Below the pieces are notes generated by a model. The model worked only from the letters and a program-made list of their open reading frames with translations. It was not told the origin of the DNA and made no database searches. From Polaribacter sp. KT25b (lineage in GTDB: Bacteria; Bacteroidota; Bacteroidia; Flavobacteriales; Flavobacteriaceae), in the NCBI RefSeq assembly GCF_900105145.1, contig NZ_LT629752.1, positions 1,054,001 through 1,118,000 of the forward strand: a DNA stretch of 64,000 nucleotides, written 5' to 3'. Numbering within the stretch: the stretch's first letter is position 1; every line of letters starts with the position of its first letter. The translations under genes and the position numbers were made by a program. Positions 35,992 through 44,249 of this stretch are shown here, one piece after another.

Positions 35992-37953
35992 ATGGAACAC
36001 AATTCAACTTTCCCTATAAAACAAAACGAATTAGATATGCTTCGTGATGAAGCTACAGATTATATAAAAACCGTTCAATGGGAGCAAGGTAATAAAGCAA
36101 AAAGTAGGGAAAAAGATGCGAAAGACGATTCTATTTTACTGTATTTATCAAGAGCAAATAATGGAAGTAATGTAGAAATTACATCTGTTTCTAAAACCAT
36201 TTTAGCACTTAAAAAAAGATTATTGCCAGATTCAATTGCAATTCCTGTGCATTTAAATCAGACTTTATTTGCAGTGCAAGAAGGCTTAACTTTAGGAATT
36301 TGGATTAAAGATTCTTACTATGATGCATCAGGTTTATCTTCTTTAAACGAGCGTAAATCTGGCTTAAATTCATCCCAAAAAAGAGAGTTCGAAAGTAAGT
36401 TACAAACAGCAACAGCATTTCAATTATTTGCAACTGCTTATAAAATTTTACACGATTTAAAACCATCTGCTAGTGATGATTTATCTGTAATGAAACAGAA
36501 ATTTGCAGGTATTCCAGAAGTGTCATTTTTATCACCTTTAAAAGGAATTGCTTGTGCATTATTTTATTTTGATAAATATTTAGGACATCCAGAAATCATA
36601 AAATCAGATAAAGATGTTATCGATTTTACAGTAGTGTATTTCGAAGCTTTAATTGATGAAATTCAGTTGCGTAAAAGTAGTTTAGAATACACAGAAACTA
36701 TTGTTGATAGAACCTACAAACTAGAAAATTCTGATTTTGCTATTTCTGGTTGGGAAAACGTTTTTCAGGGTACAGCAAAAAGTGTTGAATTTAATAAAAT
36801 TCAATTTGAGCAAATTGTAGGGAACAAAGATGCCAAACATTTTGCACGTAGATTAACAGAAAGAATGCTGAGTTATGATTTTGAAGCACAGAAAAATCCG
36901 TTTCAAGAATTAGGTGGATTTATGCCCGTTTTTATGGGATATGGAATTCCAGGAACAGGAAAATCGATGTTAATTGCGGCCATAGCCACTCGTTTAAAAG
37001 AACATTGTGATCATTTAGATATTCCGTTTTTATTTCATCCAATGCCAGACACGTTAATTTCAACTTTTCAAGGTGGTTCTGCAGAAAAAATGGTAGAATG
37101 GATGAAACCTATGCAAGATCCTACAAAAATAATTTTTGCGCCTATTGATGATGCTGAGAATAATTTACAAGAAAGAACTGCACAAGGTGTTTCTGCTGGA
37201 GTTAAAGAAGTTATTGGTGTTTTCTTAAGATATACAGAAGGTGCTTATGCCGTAAATTATGGAAATTCTTCAGTAGGTTTATTTACAAATTTGCCAGAAA
37301 TGTTAGACAAAGCTGTAATTTCTAGAATTCAAGGTCGATTTAAGATTGATGGCGCAAGAACTGAGCACGATTTTCTAGATCAAGATTACATTTGGTGGAA
37401 GAAATTTGAAAAAACAATGCCAGGTTTTGTGAATATGCAAAATCCAAAAAAATACGATTTTTTAAAAGATCAAGGTTTAACCAAAAGTATGGGCGAAATT
37501 CTAAATGCAATAGAAAAACCATCAGAAGCAAGGGTTTTAGAAGCCTATGACAAAGCAAGTCAGAATCATAAAACCAACGAACATTCGTTTTTTGCAAGTT
37601 TGTATAAAGAAATTCAAAACATATTTCCTTTCTTTTCATCAAGAGATGTTAGAAACATTCAGTCTGCAATTTCTTTGCGATTAACAGATTTTGATTTAGA
37701 ACAAGATTGGTTCGTTAATCCTGAAATTTACTTTAAAAAAGATTATCAAACGAAGTTTAATATGTTACAAGAATTAATGAAAGCCAATATGAAAGGCCTC
37801 GATTTTTCTGAAATTAGAAGACAAGAAGTTGTCAGATATTTAGACAATGTTGCAACTATTGCAGATACCGATTTTAAACGTAAAGTTGATGCAAGAGTAA
37901 ATCAATTGAATATAGATTTAGAAGCGAGAAAAAGTTTTGAAAATGGAAATTAA
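35992..37953 (+). CDS. Classical AAA+ ATPase with long N-terminal domain
   Basis: A 653-residue protein. The N-terminal ~290 residues show no known domain. The AAA+ module starts near 300: Walker A GIPGTGKS (318-325); Walker B-like IIFAPIDDAE, in which D387 replaces the usual Glu; and the sensor/arginine-finger region LFTNLPEMLDKAVISRIQGRF, close to the classical AAA T-N-x-P-x-x-L-D-x-A pattern. A C-terminal helical domain ends it. Such ATPases remodel or unfold proteins, often at membranes. The Nudix gene overlaps its last codons. Confidence 0.88.
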   Translation: MEHNSTFPIKQNELDMLRDEATDYIKTVQWEQGNKAKSREKDAKDDSILLYLSRANNGSNVEITSVSKTILALKKRLLPDSIAIPVHLNQTLFAVQEGLTLGIWIKDSYYDASGLSSLNERKSGLNSSQKREFESKLQTATAFQLFATAYKILHDLKPSASDDLSVMKQKFAGIPEVSFLSPLKGIACALFYFDKYLGHPEIIKSDKDVIDFTVVYFEALIDEIQLRKSSLEYTETIVDRTYKLENSDFAISGWENVFQGTAKSVEFNKIQFEQIVGNKDAKHFARRLTERMLSYDFEAQKNPFQELGGFMPVFMGYGIPGTGKSMLIAAIATRLKEHCDHLDIPFLFHPMPDTLISTFQGGSAEKMVEWMKPMQDPTKIIFAPIDDAENNLQERTAQGVSAGVKEVIGVFLRYTEGAYAVNYGNSSVGLFTNLPEMLDKAVISRIQGRFKIDGARTEHDFLDQDYIWWKKFEKTMPGFVNMQNPKKYDFLKDQGLTKSMGEILNAIEKPSEARVLEAYDKASQNHKTNEHSFFASLYKEIQNIFPFFSSRDVRNIQSAISLRLTDFDLEQDWFVNPEIYFKKDYQTKFNMLQELMKANMKGLDFSEIRRQEVVRYLDNVATIADTDFKRKVDARVNQLNIDLEARKSFENGN

Positions 37954-38533
37954 AAAGAAAATTAACAACGTTTCATCAACCTTAAAATCTAATGGTTGGG
38001 GAAAATTAGAAGACATAAATTTTGACTATACTTTTGAGAGTGGAACATCAAAAAACCTAACTTTCGAGATTTATGGTAAAAGTGATGGAATTGCCATTTT
38101 GTTATTCAATCCTAAAACTAATAAAGTAATTTTATCCAAACAATTTAGAGTTCCTGTTTATGTTCACGGATTTTCTGATGGATTTTCTATTGAAGTTGTT
38201 GGTGGTGCAATCGATAAAGATGAATCTCCAGAACATGCTGCAATTCGCGAAACTGAAGAAGAAGTTGGGTACAAAATAGATAAAGTTAAAAGAATAAGTA
38301 CGGTTTTTTTATCTCCAGGAATTGTAAACGAAAAAGTGCATCTTTTTATTGGTGAATATGCTGATGAAAATAAAACCGAAAATGGAGGAGGAGTACTAGC
38401 AGAAGATGAAGAAATAGAAGTGTTAGAAACTGAATTCTCAGACGCTTTAAAAATGATAGCAACCGAAGAAATTATTGATGCAAGAACAATTATGTTATTG
38501 CAATATTTACAGATTAATAAACTGCTAAAATGA
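37943..38533 (+). CDS. nudK: NudK-type Nudix hydrolase (GDP-mannose/ADP-sugar pyrophosphatase)
   Basis: A 196-residue protein from the ATG at 37943, overlapping the AAA+ gene by 11 nt. The Nudix box is complete: G-(5)-E-(7)-REtEEEvG (GAIDKDE...RETEEEVGY). Flanking sequence strongly recalls Escherichia coli NudK: ILSKQFRVPVYVHG before the box, FLSPGIVNEKVHLFIGEY after it, and EDEEIEVLE near the end. NudK splits GDP-mannose to GMP and mannose 1-phosphate. A nucleotide-sugar or ADP-ribose substrate is likely, but specificity is inferred. Confidence 0.8.
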   Translation: MEIKKKINNVSSTLKSNGWGKLEDINFDYTFESGTSKNLTFEIYGKSDGIAILLFNPKTNKVILSKQFRVPVYVHGFSDGFSIEVVGGAIDKDESPEHAAIRETEEEVGYKIDKVKRISTVFLSPGIVNEKVHLFIGEYADENKTENGGGVLAEDEEIEVLETEFSDALKMIATEEIIDARTIMLLQYLQINKLLK

Positions 38534-38982
38534 GTGGATTCGAAGAGTTTGATAATTATCAAGCTAAATTTGAAAAAGCAAGTATAGGAAGAAGAATAGT
38601 TGCGTCTGTAATAGATTTTATTATTTATTACTTTGTTTGTGTCTTTTTGGCATTAGTTTTAGATAATTCTTCTGAAAGCATTTTTAGCTTTCATTTAGAA
38701 GGTTTTTCAGCTTTAGTGGCATTTTTAATTGGTTTTTTTCTTTGGCCAGTAAGCGAAGGAATTTGGGGACAAACTATAGGAAAACGTTTTATGGATATTA
38801 AAGTGGTTTCTAAAGATTATACTGATGTTAATATGGGGCAAGCTTTTGGTCGTTTTGTTTTAGGATTTATTGATTGTTCTTTTATTAGCGGAATTATTGC
38901 TACAATAATAAATAAAGACAACCAGAGAATTGGAGATATGGCTGCAGGAACATTTGTAATTAATAGTAAATATAAAGAATAA
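38530..38982 (+). CDS. RDD-family membrane protein
   Basis: A 150-residue membrane protein with the RDD hallmarks: an N-terminal ASIGRRIVASVIDFIIYYF segment, a second hydrophobic stretch (about 60-75), WGQTIGKRFMDIKVV, and a third helix with GDMAAGTFVI at the end. It overlaps the Nudix gene by 4 nt (ATGA), implying translational coupling. RDD function is poorly known; some members are transporters. Confidence 0.88.
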   Translation: MSGFEEFDNYQAKFEKASIGRRIVASVIDFIIYYFVCVFLALVLDNSSESIFSFHLEGFSALVAFLIGFFLWPVSEGIWGQTIGKRFMDIKVVSKDYTDVNMGQAFGRFVLGFIDCSFISGIIATIINKDNQRIGDMAAGTFVINSKYKE

Positions 38983-39076
38983 AAGAAGATGTTATTTTTT
39001 AATAGGTAAGAATAACTTTTAAAAAACTCAGAGATTCTCAGTGATTTTTTTCGTTGATTATCAGTGAAATAAGAAT

Positions 39077-40312
39077 ATGCAAAAACTAATCAAAGCCAAT
39101 TTATACAGAAGCGAACTAATTCCTATTAGCGGAAAATTAGTAGAACGTTATAATAAATGTTTAGTAAAATTAGGTTTTACAAAAACCAAATTAACATCAT
39201 TTTCTATAGACGGAATTGGTTGGAGTCCAGAAATTGCAGAAGAAAAGAGCGAGGTGTTTTATTTAAATAACGGGGAAGCAAATCCGCATGCAATAATAAT
39301 TACACCATTGCAAAAAGGATTGCCAATTTACAATCCATTTCATTCTTTTGATGTAGAACTGATGAAATTAGTGTTTAGAACACATCAACAAAAAATTCAA
39401 AATATAACAAGAGATTCTGCACTTTGTATTGATTTTGATCAAAGTATTGATGTTTTTTACGAACCTTTAGATGTATTAAAATATCAAGATGTAGAAATCA
39501 AATTTCATTTAATAGATAATTTGCACAAAGCAAAAGAAGAACAATTAAAACTTATAGAAACTTTTCATAAAGACAATAATTTTATTGATGAAAACTTGCA
39601 TCAAAAATTATTAAAATCAGCAAAAAAATATGGCGATTTAAGAGAAAGGGATATTAGTTTAGAGTCTATTATTTATACATCAGATTCATTTTATACCAAG
39701 GCGTTTGGGGGTGTCTATTTGTTGAGAAACTTTATAAAACCAATTCTTGTTTTCGAAAATCAAGAAGCTTATAAAGAAGCAATAAATGACACAACTTACG
39801 ACGTGTTGATGTTTCATATAACACAACCAGAATTGGTTACACAATTAAGAGATCACGTAATTATTGAGTGTGATTTAACTAAGGAAGTTACCTCAAAAAG
39901 ATACGAGCGAATTAAGAAATTTATTTTTGGAGAAGCTTTAAAAGAAACACAACATCCTGTAAATGATATTTTAAAGGATAAAATGTTATTTAAAAGTTAT
40001 TTGAATAAGGTTGATATAAAAACACGAAAAAAAGTAATGAGTGTAGAACGATATTTGGAGAAAAAACAAATCAATCCAGATATTAAAATTAAAGATATTG
40101 TAGATGAAGAATTTTATTTTTCATTACACAAACCACATTCATCATTAAGACCAAATCATCAAGATTTAATTTGGAAACTGTTGATAAACATTGCTCCAAA
40201 AGATGTGTTGTTTTGGTATTGGTATGATAAAGAAAATTTTTATGCAAATTTTAAAAATTGGGAAGAATCAAAAAAAGATTGGGTTGTAGAAACTATTAGT
40301 AACAATTTCTAA
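39077..40312 (+). CDS. Unknown cytoplasmic protein of the AAA+ cluster (411 residues; possibly DUF6638)
   Basis: A soluble 411-residue protein, no signal peptide. Segments such as GIGWSPEIAEEKSEVFYLNNGEANPHAIIITP and a C-terminal tryptophan/tyrosine-rich end (DVLFWYWYDKENFYANF) look conserved in style. It may belong to the Bacteroidota DUF6638 family, but that is from memory and uncertain. It follows the RDD gene after 94 nt containing a short repeat-like stretch (CTCAGAGATTCTCAGTGATT and relatives). No function can be assigned. Confidence 0.65.
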   Translation: MQKLIKANLYRSELIPISGKLVERYNKCLVKLGFTKTKLTSFSIDGIGWSPEIAEEKSEVFYLNNGEANPHAIIITPLQKGLPIYNPFHSFDVELMKLVFRTHQQKIQNITRDSALCIDFDQSIDVFYEPLDVLKYQDVEIKFHLIDNLHKAKEEQLKLIETFHKDNNFIDENLHQKLLKSAKKYGDLRERDISLESIIYTSDSFYTKAFGGVYLLRNFIKPILVFENQEAYKEAINDTTYDVLMFHITQPELVTQLRDHVIIECDLTKEVTSKRYERIKKFIFGEALKETQHPVNDILKDKMLFKSYLNKVDIKTRKKVMSVERYLEKKQINPDIKIKDIVDEEFYFSLHKPHSSLRPNHQDLIWKLLINIAPKDVLFWYWYDKENFYANFKNWEESKKDWVVETISNNF

Positions 40313-40353
40313 AAAAAAAGACTAACTTTATAAGGACTTCAAAATTTAAAATT

Positions 40354-40872
40354 ATGACATTAGAATTAATTGTATTTATAACCTCAATTTTATTTGGAGT
40401 TGTTATTTATTGGAGAGAATCTCAAGGAAATGGAATGTATCGTTTTTTTAATAAAATAATGAATTCTAAAGAGTTACAAATGAAATTAACAGATAAAAAA
40501 GGATTTGTTTATCAGCAATCATTTTTGTTAAGATTGGTATTTGTAACCTCTTTGTTTTTGATTGTAATTGTTATAACTCGCTTTTTAATACCTATTGATT
40601 TAGCAACAATTTCATTATTTGCATCCATGATTTTTGGAACATTGATAGGAACATATATCGCTAATTTTATTTTTAAATCTAGCGAAGTTATAGAAGAACA
40701 ATCAGAGTCTTTTGAAGTAAAACTTGATGAAGTTCTAGAAAAAGGAAAAGACTTTATTGACGATTTACAAATCAAAGATGCTAAAGAAGAAGTAGCGATA
40801 AAAAAAGAAACACCAAAAACGGATAAAAAAAGTGCAAGAGAACGTCTAAAAGATAAAGGATTTTTGAAATAG
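40354..40872 (+). CDS. Small membrane protein with cytosolic charged tail
   Basis: A 172-residue protein with an N-terminal helix (about 2-18) and two central hydrophobic helices (about 54-75 and 82-105). An acidic-to-basic tail follows (SEVIEEQSESFEVKLDEVLEKGKD...KKSARERLKDKG). No known domain. The topology suits a membrane anchor offering a cytosolic tail to partners. It sits 41 nt after the 411-residue gene and 61 nt before the next, as part of the AAA+ cluster. Confidence 0.65.
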   Translation: MTLELIVFITSILFGVVIYWRESQGNGMYRFFNKIMNSKELQMKLTDKKGFVYQQSFLLRLVFVTSLFLIVIVITRFLIPIDLATISLFASMIFGTLIGTYIANFIFKSSEVIEEQSESFEVKLDEVLEKGKDFIDDLQIKDAKEEVAIKKETPKTDKKSARERLKDKGFLK

Positions 40873-40933
40873 AAGACCTTTATTTGGTTGTTATTAAAGA
40901 AAAAAAGTTTATTCGTGGCAAAATATTAAAAAA

Positions 40934-42625
40934 ATGATAAAAACATATTGGAACAAAGGTTCAAAACAAAAGAAAAGAGTCATTATATTTAGTATAATAT
41001 TGTTAGCATTATTATTCTTTTTAAGAGACGATTATCAACCTGTATTATTATTTATAAGAAAATTTATTTTTATTATTTTACTTTGTTTTACTGTTCTTTT
41101 CTTCGGATTAAGAAAGTTCAGAAAATCAGTAGGTGCAGGAAAAAGAATAGGAATTTTATTGCTATTAACCATGTTTTTTACACTTATTTATTTTGTAGGT
41201 TTTCATTACAATATGTATGATTATATGAAAACGTACAATGTTTATAACAATTTAAACCGTTATGAAATTGTAGAACTTCCGCTAACACAAAACGAAAGAA
41301 TTCAACCATTAAGAAATATTTTTTCGATGGCAAATGAATCTGTAGGCGAAACCAAAGATGTTTCTTTACCGCATTTGGTAAGAGTTGATGGAAAAAACCA
41401 ATGGACAATGGCAATTCAACCAACAGAAAAATATGTTTGGCAAGGTATTAAAGACAATACAGAAGAGGTTTTTTCTGTGTCAAGTACAACACCTTTTCCT
41501 CGTTTTTCATCAGAAAATAGAATTCCGGTTACATTCTCAATTGGTGAATCTTTAAAGTTTAGTAGAAATACGTATAATGCAGTTGTGCAACGTTTAAATC
41601 CTTGGATGTTATTCAACTACGAGCCAAGTGACACCTATTACATGAAAAACGACAAAGGAGCTTGGGTTGAGGTTGTAAGTTTAATAAAATGGAAAGGTTT
41701 CTTTTTTCCGTATCCAACTTTTGGTGGTGTGATGGTTATAGATAATGGCGAACACGATTTTAAAGATTATTTAGAAAGAATTACAATAGGAAAAGGAACC
41801 TATATTTCTCCTGAAGAAATGAAAAACTTTGCATATTTAACAAGACAAAATACGCTGGCAGAAAAAGTATCTCGATTGCAAGCAGAAAGTTTAAAGTTTT
41901 TAGCAGGTTTTTCTGATCCTTTACCTTGGAACATGAAAAGTGCAGTGAAAATCCCTATTGCTCCAAAAGATCAAAATGCACAACCTTATGTTACAGATTT
42001 CGATTTTTCAGACACAAAAACAGACGCATATAGTGGCTTATATCATTGGTTTGGTTTAGAGCCTGTTGGCGATGAAAGAACAAGTTTAAGTTACAGTGTT
42101 TTTATTCCTGCAGACGGAACAAATAAGTTTTATTATTACGATCATGCATCAAAAAAACAAGGTTATGCAGGCGTTTCTGCAATGCCATTAAAAGTAAAAG
42201 AATCTAAAAAAGAATACGATTGGAACTCAAATACACCCGTAGAATTTAGACCTTATATTAAAAATATTGCAGGTAGAAAACGTATGTTTTTTCTAGGAAC
42301 AGTTTCTACAATTAGCAATAATAATCCAGAACAATTTGATGGTTCTGCAACGCCAGATTTAGCGTTGGTAGATAGTGAATATAGAGATGTTGTTTGGATA
42401 AATGCTAAAAAACCAAGTACTTGGAATGAGGAGTTGTACAATCAATTAAACGAAGCTTGGCGAACCAGTGAAGGAGCGAATGTGTATTTTGAAAAAGAGA
42501 AAACTATTTTAGAAAAAAATCAACAAATATTAGATTCTATTAAGTTAATTTCTAAGCAAGAAAAGAGTGTAAAAGAAATTCAACGTTTGCAACAACAAAT
42601 AGATTCTATTAAATTTAATCAGTAA
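40934..42625 (+). CDS. Large membrane-anchored protein, last gene of the AAA+ cluster
   Basis: A 563-residue protein with three N-terminal hydrophobic helices (about 15-30, 34-52 and 70-92), then a large domain of about 400 residues, beta-rich, probably on one face of the membrane, and a C-terminal coiled coil (about 515-563: ILEKNQQILDSIKLISKQEK). I do not recognise the family. The gene ends the co-directional cluster; a repeat copy lies immediately downstream. Confidence 0.65.
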   Translation: MIKTYWNKGSKQKKRVIIFSIILLALLFFLRDDYQPVLLFIRKFIFIILLCFTVLFFGLRKFRKSVGAGKRIGILLLLTMFFTLIYFVGFHYNMYDYMKTYNVYNNLNRYEIVELPLTQNERIQPLRNIFSMANESVGETKDVSLPHLVRVDGKNQWTMAIQPTEKYVWQGIKDNTEEVFSVSSTTPFPRFSSENRIPVTFSIGESLKFSRNTYNAVVQRLNPWMLFNYEPSDTYYMKNDKGAWVEVVSLIKWKGFFFPYPTFGGVMVIDNGEHDFKDYLERITIGKGTYISPEEMKNFAYLTRQNTLAEKVSRLQAESLKFLAGFSDPLPWNMKSAVKIPIAPKDQNAQPYVTDFDFSDTKTDAYSGLYHWFGLEPVGDERTSLSYSVFIPADGTNKFYYYDHASKKQGYAGVSAMPLKVKESKKEYDWNSNTPVEFRPYIKNIAGRKRMFFLGTVSTISNNNPEQFDGSATPDLALVDSEYRDVVWINAKKPSTWNEELYNQLNEAWRTSEGANVYFEKEKTILEKNQQILDSIKLISKQEKSVKEIQRLQQQIDSIKFNQ

Positions 42626-42630
42626 TTTTT

Positions 42631-42730
42631 GTAGCTATTTCCAGCTTTTATTACTCGCTTTTTATTTCTGCTGATAAAAATCAGCAGAAATAAAAGAGCT
42701 CAAACATGCCATTCAATCAGGGCTAAACTT
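42631..42730. repeat. Interspersed non-coding repeat, copy 2 (long hairpin plus ATGCCATTCAATC core)
   Basis: A perfect 16-bp stem (42660-42675 / 42680-42695, arm core TTTATTTCTGCTGAT, loop AAAA) is followed by AGCTCAAAC and ATGCCATTCAATC (42706-42718) then AGGGCTAAAC. The core is shared with copy 1 at 34163-34176 apart from one T. The hairpin could also end the cluster transcript, but no T tract follows. Confidence 0.6.
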
Positions 42731-42775
42731 CTTTGAACTTTTTGTTATACATAAAATGAAATACTTCCTTGGATT

Positions 42776-42793
42776 TATTTTCCTTGGTAAATA
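42776..42793. promoter_or_regulatory. Operator-like palindrome TATTTTCC-TT-GGTAAATA in redox-operon promoter
   Basis: An 8-bp arm inverted repeat with one mismatch, covering the -33 TTG. A second, weaker TTCC-TT-GG core lies at 42765-42772. The same palindrome, perfect, recurs at 44955-44972. It is the likely target of the MarR-family regulator encoded in this operon. Confidence 0.6.
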
Positions 42794-42814
42794 GTTTTTT
42801 ATTTTGTAAATTTG
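42784..42814 (+). promoter_or_regulatory. Promoter of the DoxX-OsmC-redox operon
   Basis: TTG (42784-42786), 20 nt, TAAATTTG (42807-42814): a full match to the Bacteroidota promoter pattern, 23 nt before the DoxX-like start. Confidence 0.7.
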
Positions 42815-42837
42815 TATAGAATTTTAAAACATTCAAG

Positions 42838-43203
42838 ATGAAAACTTATAAAAATATTTATTTCATTTCAACAGGATTATTATCATTGTTATTACTTTTT
42901 TCAGCGGGTATGTATTTCTTCAATCATGAAGAAGTAGCAAAAATGTTTACTCGTTTTGGCTATTCAACAGATATCATTTACCCGTATGCAGTAGCAAAAA
43001 TAGTTGGTGTTATTGCTTTGTGGTATACAGGTAATAATACAGTTAAATTATTTGCTTATTTGGGCTTTTTTATTGCATTTACGCTAGCTATTATTGCGCA
43101 TTTAACAATAAAAGATGGAGAACAAACAGCAGCAATAGTTGCAATGGTTTTATTAATAGCATCATATTTTTCAGATAAAAAAATTAGGTATGAAGAAGGT
43201 TAA
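42838..43203 (+). CDS. DoxX-like small membrane protein
   Basis: A 121-residue protein with four predicted helices (about 7-27, 46-63, 68-90, 96-112) and DoxX-family features (LLLFSAGMYFFNHEEVAKMFTRFGY; YAVAKIVGVIALW). DoxX-like proteins occur with oxidoreductases and thiol-stress genes. It overlaps the OsmC gene by 14 nt, so the two are translationally linked. First gene of the operator-controlled redox operon. Confidence 0.82.
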   Translation: MKTYKNIYFISTGLLSLLLLFSAGMYFFNHEEVAKMFTRFGYSTDIIYPYAVAKIVGVIALWYTGNNTVKLFAYLGFFIAFTLAIIAHLTIKDGEQTAAIVAMVLLIASYFSDKKIRYEEG

Positions 43204-43597
43204 AAATTCAGAAGTAATTTTATCAAATAAAAACTATTTAGCAGAAGCAAAAACAAGAAATCATTTTTTAACAATTGATGAACCTGTAGCTTCAGGAGGA
43301 GATGATAATGGTCCAACACCAGTAGAATATTTATTAACTGCAGTAGGAGGTTGCGTTTCTATCACTTTAAGAATGTATGCAGAAAGAAAAGGTTGGAATG
43401 TTGGTAAAATAACTGTAAATGTTTTTCAAAAAGAAGAGCAAACATCAGAAGGAATTAAAAAATGGTTAGAAGAAGATATTTCTTTCGAAAATGAAATTAC
43501 AGAAGACCAAAAAAAAAGATTATTAGTAATTGCAGGTAAATGTCCTGTTGCCAAAATGGTAAAAGGAGAAACTGAAATTGTAAGCAGTATTCAGTAA
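43190..43597 (+). CDS. OsmC/Ohr-family peroxide-detoxifying protein
   Basis: A 135-residue OsmC-fold protein with both redox cysteines, in AVGGCVSITLRMYAERKGW and AGKCPVAKMVKG; the GGDDNGPTPVEYLLTAVGGC stretch is typical. The family reduces organic hydroperoxides using its cysteine pair. Second in the redox operon; a 115-nt spacer with a hairpin repeat separates it from the FMN reductase gene. Confidence 0.9.
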   Translation: MKKVKNSEVILSNKNYLAEAKTRNHFLTIDEPVASGGDDNGPTPVEYLLTAVGGCVSITLRMYAERKGWNVGKITVNVFQKEEQTSEGIKKWLEEDISFENEITEDQKKRLLVIAGKCPVAKMVKGETEIVSSIQ

Positions 43598-43645
43598 AAT
43601 TAGTTGGCAGTAACAGTTTTCGGTAATCAGTTTGCAGTTCCAGTA

Positions 43646-43691
43646 TGTCAGTTCGATTGATTTTTCTTTTTTGAAAAATAGTATCGAGAAC
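43646..43691. repeat. Short hairpin repeat, copy A (TGTCAGTTCGA ... TATCGAGAA)
   Basis: Conserved ends TGTCAGTTCGA and GTATCGAGAA enclose the inner stem ATTTTTC/GAAAAAT. A second copy at 45059-45106 has the same ends with a different but also complementary inner stem. Elements with these ends are, from memory, common between flavobacterial genes. Confidence 0.65.
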
Positions 43692-43712
43692 AATTTTTAA
43701 AAATAAAATAAG

Positions 43713-44246
43713 ATGAAAAAAATATTAGCATTTGCAGGAAGTACAAGTTCTACTTCTATCAATAAAAAATTAGCAACATTTGCTGCAGAGAATTTACAAA
43801 ACACCTCTTTTGATGTAATAGATTTAAGAGATTTTACAGCTCCAATTTTTAGTGAAGACGAAGAGAAAAATGGTTTTCCAGAAGACGTAAAGAAATTTAC
43901 TTCTATATTAGATAATTATGATGGTTTTATTTTATCATTAGCAGAACATAATGGTTCTTACGCAGCAGCTTTTAAAAATATATTCGATTGGAGTTCTAGA
44001 ATTGAAGGGAAAATTTTTAGAGACAAACCTGTATTGTTAATGGCAACTTCTCCTGGAGGAATGGGGGGTAAGTTTGTTTTAGCAGCAGCAGAACAAAGAT
44101 TTCCAAGACAAGGAGCAAAAGAATTAATTACTTTTTCTTTACCTAGTTTTTATGATAATTTTAAAGATGATAAAATAGTTAATGAAGATTTATTATCATT
44201 ATTAGTAGAACAAGTAAAGCAATTTGAAAACTTTGTAAATTTATAA
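43713..44246 (+). CDS. NAD(P)H-dependent FMN reductase
   Basis: A 177-residue flavodoxin-like reductase. The FMN phosphate loop is at the N-terminus (AFAGSTSSTSINKKLA). Flavin-contact segments follow: LSLAEHNGSYAAAFKNIFDW and LLMATSPGGMGGKFVL. The family reduces flavins, quinones or azo compounds with NAD(P)H. It lies 3 nt before the cysteine-less glutaredoxin-like gene, which is 2 nt before marR: a tight three-gene unit. Confidence 0.88.
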   Translation: MKKILAFAGSTSSTSINKKLATFAAENLQNTSFDVIDLRDFTAPIFSEDEEKNGFPEDVKKFTSILDNYDGFILSLAEHNGSYAAAFKNIFDWSSRIEGKIFRDKPVLLMATSPGGMGGKFVLAAAEQRFPRQGAKELITFSLPSFYDNFKDDKIVNEDLLSLLVEQVKQFENFVNL

Positions 44247-44249
44247 AAT

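Noticed and set aside
32727..42625. AAA+ cluster as a known anti-phage system
   Set aside because: The toxin-antitoxin pair and Nudix enzyme are suggestive, but none of the recognised effector, nuclease or reverse transcriptase domains of known defence systems is seen.
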